This document shows, in pieces, positions 5,992 through 7,849 of a stretch of DNA of 7,849 bases. The notes under the pieces were generated by a model. The model did no database searches. It was not told the DNA's origin and was given only the letters and a program-made list of their open reading frames with translations. Both the position numbers and the translations under genes were made by a program. The DNA comes from an uncultured Sutterella sp. Lineage in GTDB: Bacteria; Pseudomonadota; Gammaproteobacteria; Burkholderiales; Burkholderiaceae_F. Each line of letters starts with the position of its first letter. The stretch's first letter is position 1. Location: positions 1-7,849 of the forward strand of contig CAKQON010000078.1 of NCBI GenBank assembly GCA_934255515.1, written 5' to 3'.

Positions 5992-7161
5992 ATGTCAGTG
6001 CTTGAGGAACTTCGTTCGCACGAAGCGGAATATGCAAAGTGGCGTCACGAGTTTCACCGCCATCCTGAACTCGGTCTCGAGGAGGTCTGGACCTCTGGCG
6101 TCGTCGCGGAAAAGCTCAAAAGCTGGGGTATTGAGGTGACGGAACATGTCGGCCGCACGGGCGTTGTCGGCGTGATTTACGGGAATCTCGGTCCCGGCCG
6201 CACGATTGCGCTCAGAAGCGATATGGATGCGCTCTCGATGCCTGAGGAAGGACGCTGCGAATGGAAGTCCCAGAATCAGGGCAAGATGCACGGCTGCGGC
6301 CACGACGGCCATATGACGATGCTTCTTGCGGCTGCCCAATACCTCTCTCAGCATCGCGACTTCAGGGGCACAATCGTTCTCATCTTCCAGCCGGGCGAGG
6401 AAGGTGCGGGCGGCGCGCTTGAGATGATGAAGGACGGGCTCTTCAAGCGCTTCCCCTGCGACGAAATCTACGGCATGCACAACTGGACCGATGTCCCCGT
6501 GGGACAGGTCCGCTGCCGCCACGGCGCTACGATGGCGGGTCAGGACTTCTTCAGCATTCACCTGAAGGGCCGGGGCTCGCACGCGTCTGCCCCTCAGCTT
6601 TCGGCCGACCCGGTTCTCGCGGCGTCGCTCCTTGTGACGGCTCTCCAGCAGATCGCTTCGAGAAACATTGCGCCGCTTGACCCAGCAGTGATTTCGGTAA
6701 CGAAGATCCATACGGGGTCAGCATTAAACGTCATTCCGGAAACGGCTGAAATCGGCGGCTGCACGCGCTTCTTCTCGAATGAAACGGGCGATCTTCTGAG
6801 AAATCGCATCTGCGAAGTAGCTGAACACATCGCCATCTCCTGCGGCGTCACAGCCAAAGTGGAGTTTGATCAGATCGCGGCGGTTCTCATGAGCGACCCG
6901 AAGCTTTCGGACGCCTATCTCGCTGCTGCGCGCGAAGTGGTGGGCGACGCCAATGCGGACTTTGCGGAGCTGCCTCAGATGGCGAGCGAAGACTTCTCCT
7001 ACCTCACCCAGGAGGTTCCCGGGGCCTACTGCTTCCTGGGCGGCCAGGCGCCCTACGGAGCGAAGAATCTGCACAATCCGTGCTTTGACTTCGACGACCG
7101 CGTGCTCGCAACGGGTGCGGCCATCTGGGTGACGATCGCGAGAAATCGTCTTGCCGCCTGA
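5992..7161 (+). CDS. M20 family metallopeptidase / amidohydrolase (M20D, hippurate hydrolase-like)
   Basis: A cytoplasmic two-metal amidohydrolase of 389 residues, the usual length for the M20D group, which includes hippurate hydrolase, N-acyl-amino-acid deacylases and IAA-amino-acid hydrolases. These cleave an acyl or aminoacyl amide bond. Expected metal and catalytic residues are all present: HGCGHDGH (100-107, with Cys102 and His104), PGEEGAGG (134-141, catalytic Glu136 and metal Glu137), His163 in GMHNW, and His361 in LHNPCFDF. The lid/dimerisation domain is about 183-295 and holds the GRGSHASAP motif (193-201). MASEDFSYL (330-338) is the late conserved motif. The early FHRHPELGLEE (21-31) is also typical. 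The ATG at 5992 has AGAAGGGA (5975-5982) 9 nt upstream. It is bounded by hairpins on both sides, so it may be a single-gene unit. Substrate is not determinable here, and no transporter or regulator is adjacent. Confidence 0.93.
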   Translation: MSVLEELRSHEAEYAKWRHEFHRHPELGLEEVWTSGVVAEKLKSWGIEVTEHVGRTGVVGVIYGNLGPGRTIALRSDMDALSMPEEGRCEWKSQNQGKMHGCGHDGHMTMLLAAAQYLSQHRDFRGTIVLIFQPGEEGAGGALEMMKDGLFKRFPCDEIYGMHNWTDVPVGQVRCRHGATMAGQDFFSIHLKGRGSHASAPQLSADPVLAASLLVTALQQIASRNIAPLDPAVISVTKIHTGSALNVIPETAEIGGCTRFFSNETGDLLRNRICEVAEHIAISCGVTAKVEFDQIAAVLMSDPKLSDAYLAAAREVVGDANADFAELPQMASEDFSYLTQEVPGAYCFLGGQAPYGAKNLHNPCFDFDDRVLATGAAIWVTIARNRLAA

Positions 7162-7189
7162 TTGCACTTCATAGAAGTCTGAGTCTCTG

Positions 7190-7240
7190 GCCTCATGCAG
7201 CTTCCGCTTCTGCGGGCGGGTGCTGCATGAGGCTTTTCTT
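7190..7240 (+). terminator. Strong rho-independent terminator after the M20 gene
   Basis: GCCTCATGCAGC (7190-7201) and GCTGCATGAGGC (7222-7233) form a perfect 12-bp stem, followed directly by TTTTCTTTT. The 20-nt loop contains a nested small hairpin, CCGC-TTCT-GCGG (7204-7215). It lies 28 bp after the amidohydrolase stop. On the other strand there is no T-run after the stem, so it is unlikely to be efficient for the convergent kinase gene. Confidence 0.9.
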
Positions 7241-7259
7241 TTCGTTTGAAGCGCCTTCC

Positions 7260-7781
7260 TCAAACGAGTTCGTAAGTGGCCGATTGAATCGGGAGCGACA
7301 GGTTCTGAAGCACGTGCTCGAGCAGAATCCCCTCGCGGTTGTCTGTCTGGTAGCCGAAGGTAGCGCGGATTCCCTGCAGGATGAACTGCGCCGCTCGGTC
7401 GAGCGCTATCGGTAGGCTGTCGCCCTGAAGGAGGCTTCCCGTGATGACGCTCGTGAAGGCGTCTCCTGTGCCGGGATAGTGCGCCGGGAGGTAGGGACAG
7501 GTGACTTTCCAGGGGCGGCCGTCCGTGCGGCTTCTTGCAATGACCGATGTGAGATTGGGCTTTCCCTGCACCGGAACGCCGGTGATGATGACGATGTCGG
7601 GGCCGGAGTTCGCGAGTTCCGTGATGGCGGCCTTCAATTCGTCGTCAGTGCATTCCGGGCGGAAAGGATCGCCCAAAAGCGCGAAGAGTTCGGTGAGGTT
7701 GGGCGTGAGGACGTCGGCGCGCACAGCGAGCGTTCTCATCTCGCTCACCATCTCATCCGTGATTTTCCTTGTGACAAGGCA
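7260..7781 (-). pseudogene. Pyridoxal/pyridoxamine kinase, C-terminal part only (truncated or broken)
   Basis: The C-terminal part of a ribokinase-fold vitamin B6 kinase (PdxY/PdxK type), which phosphorylates pyridoxal or pyridoxamine in the PLP salvage pathway. Numbering from the internal ATG at 7751 (163 residues): ADVLTPNLTEL (12-22) is the conserved strand after the substrate half. PDIVIITGVPVQG (51-63) follows, and PGTGDAF (93-99) is the anion-hole and catalytic-Asp motif. The family ending GILLEHVLQNL is at 141-151. Intact members are about 280-290 residues, so about 110 N-terminal residues, including the DPVMGD-type motif, are missing. Kinase-like sequence is in frame back to about 7763 (KITDEMVSEM), but a TAA stop lies at plus 7782-7784. 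No other frame between there and the window end shows kinase motifs. The break coincides with the palindrome at 7767-7779. Either this is a real pseudogene or rearrangement, or the contig is chimeric near its end. The ATG at 7751 is not a credible native start. Confidence 0.75.
7767..7779. repeat. 13-bp palindrome at the kinase break point
   Basis: CCTTGTGACAAGG is a perfect inverted repeat, CCTTGT and ACAAGG around a central G. Kinase homology runs up to about this point from the left and is not seen to its right. Short palindromes at such a place are typical of inversion junctions, natural or made during library amplification or assembly. Confidence 0.6.
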
Positions 7782-7849
7782 TTAGCCGATGCTGCGACGA
7801 TGCTGATGTTGTCAAAAAAAGCCGAGGCGATCTGGGGGGCAAAGGAAAG

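Noticed and set aside
5995..6711. Minus-strand open frame of 238 codons opposite the amidohydrolase gene
   Set aside because: It is a shadow of a gene with every expected metal-binding motif, and its translation shows no domain.

Overview
The window looks like the chromosome of a betaproteobacterium of the order Burkholderiales, possibly a gut-associated Sutterellaceae member. The best evidence is the BamC lipoprotein at 2632-3804. Its middle section (a KLPQDIIRRTIGKV stretch, then STGERDQYRTR and YISHRSMVEV) matches what I remember of Burkholderiales BamC and not the enterobacterial form. Moderately high GC, frequent CTT/CTC leucine codons and ordinary Shine-Dalgarno sites fit. The family-level placement is an inference.

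Layout: (1) 40-993, minus strand: a protein of about 317 residues that I cannot identify. (2) A roughly 200-bp divergent gap, then plus-strand genes to 5251: a short M50 site-2 type membrane metalloprotease, a small SAM-dependent methyltransferase, bamC behind its own possible extended -10 promoter, a 108-residue protein with a SHOCT-like C-terminus, a small DUF805-like membrane protein, and a LysE/RhtB exporter whose GTG start overlaps the preceding stop codon (GTGA). (3) 5286-5909: a SlyD-like FKBP prolyl isomerase with an acidic tail in place of the His-rich one, followed by a hairpin. (4) 5992-7161: a complete M20D amidohydrolase, closed by a strong terminator with a perfect 12-bp stem. 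(5) 7260-7781, minus strand: the C-terminal part of a pyridoxal/pyridoxamine kinase, convergent with the amidohydrolase. Its reading frame breaks inside or just beyond a 13-bp palindrome about 70 bases before the window end, and the N-terminal half is not visible.

How the genes relate: bamC and the two genes after it are spaced as one transcription unit, with the exporter translationally coupled to the DUF805 gene. Envelope functions dominate (membrane protease, BAM lipoprotein, two membrane proteins), but no single pathway links them. I see no CRISPR array, tRNA, rRNA, insertion sequence, phage gene or toxin-antitoxin pair, and no convincing new system. The items most worth a second look are the broken kinase end, the unidentified first gene, the SHOCT-like protein beside bamC and the divergent SlyD.
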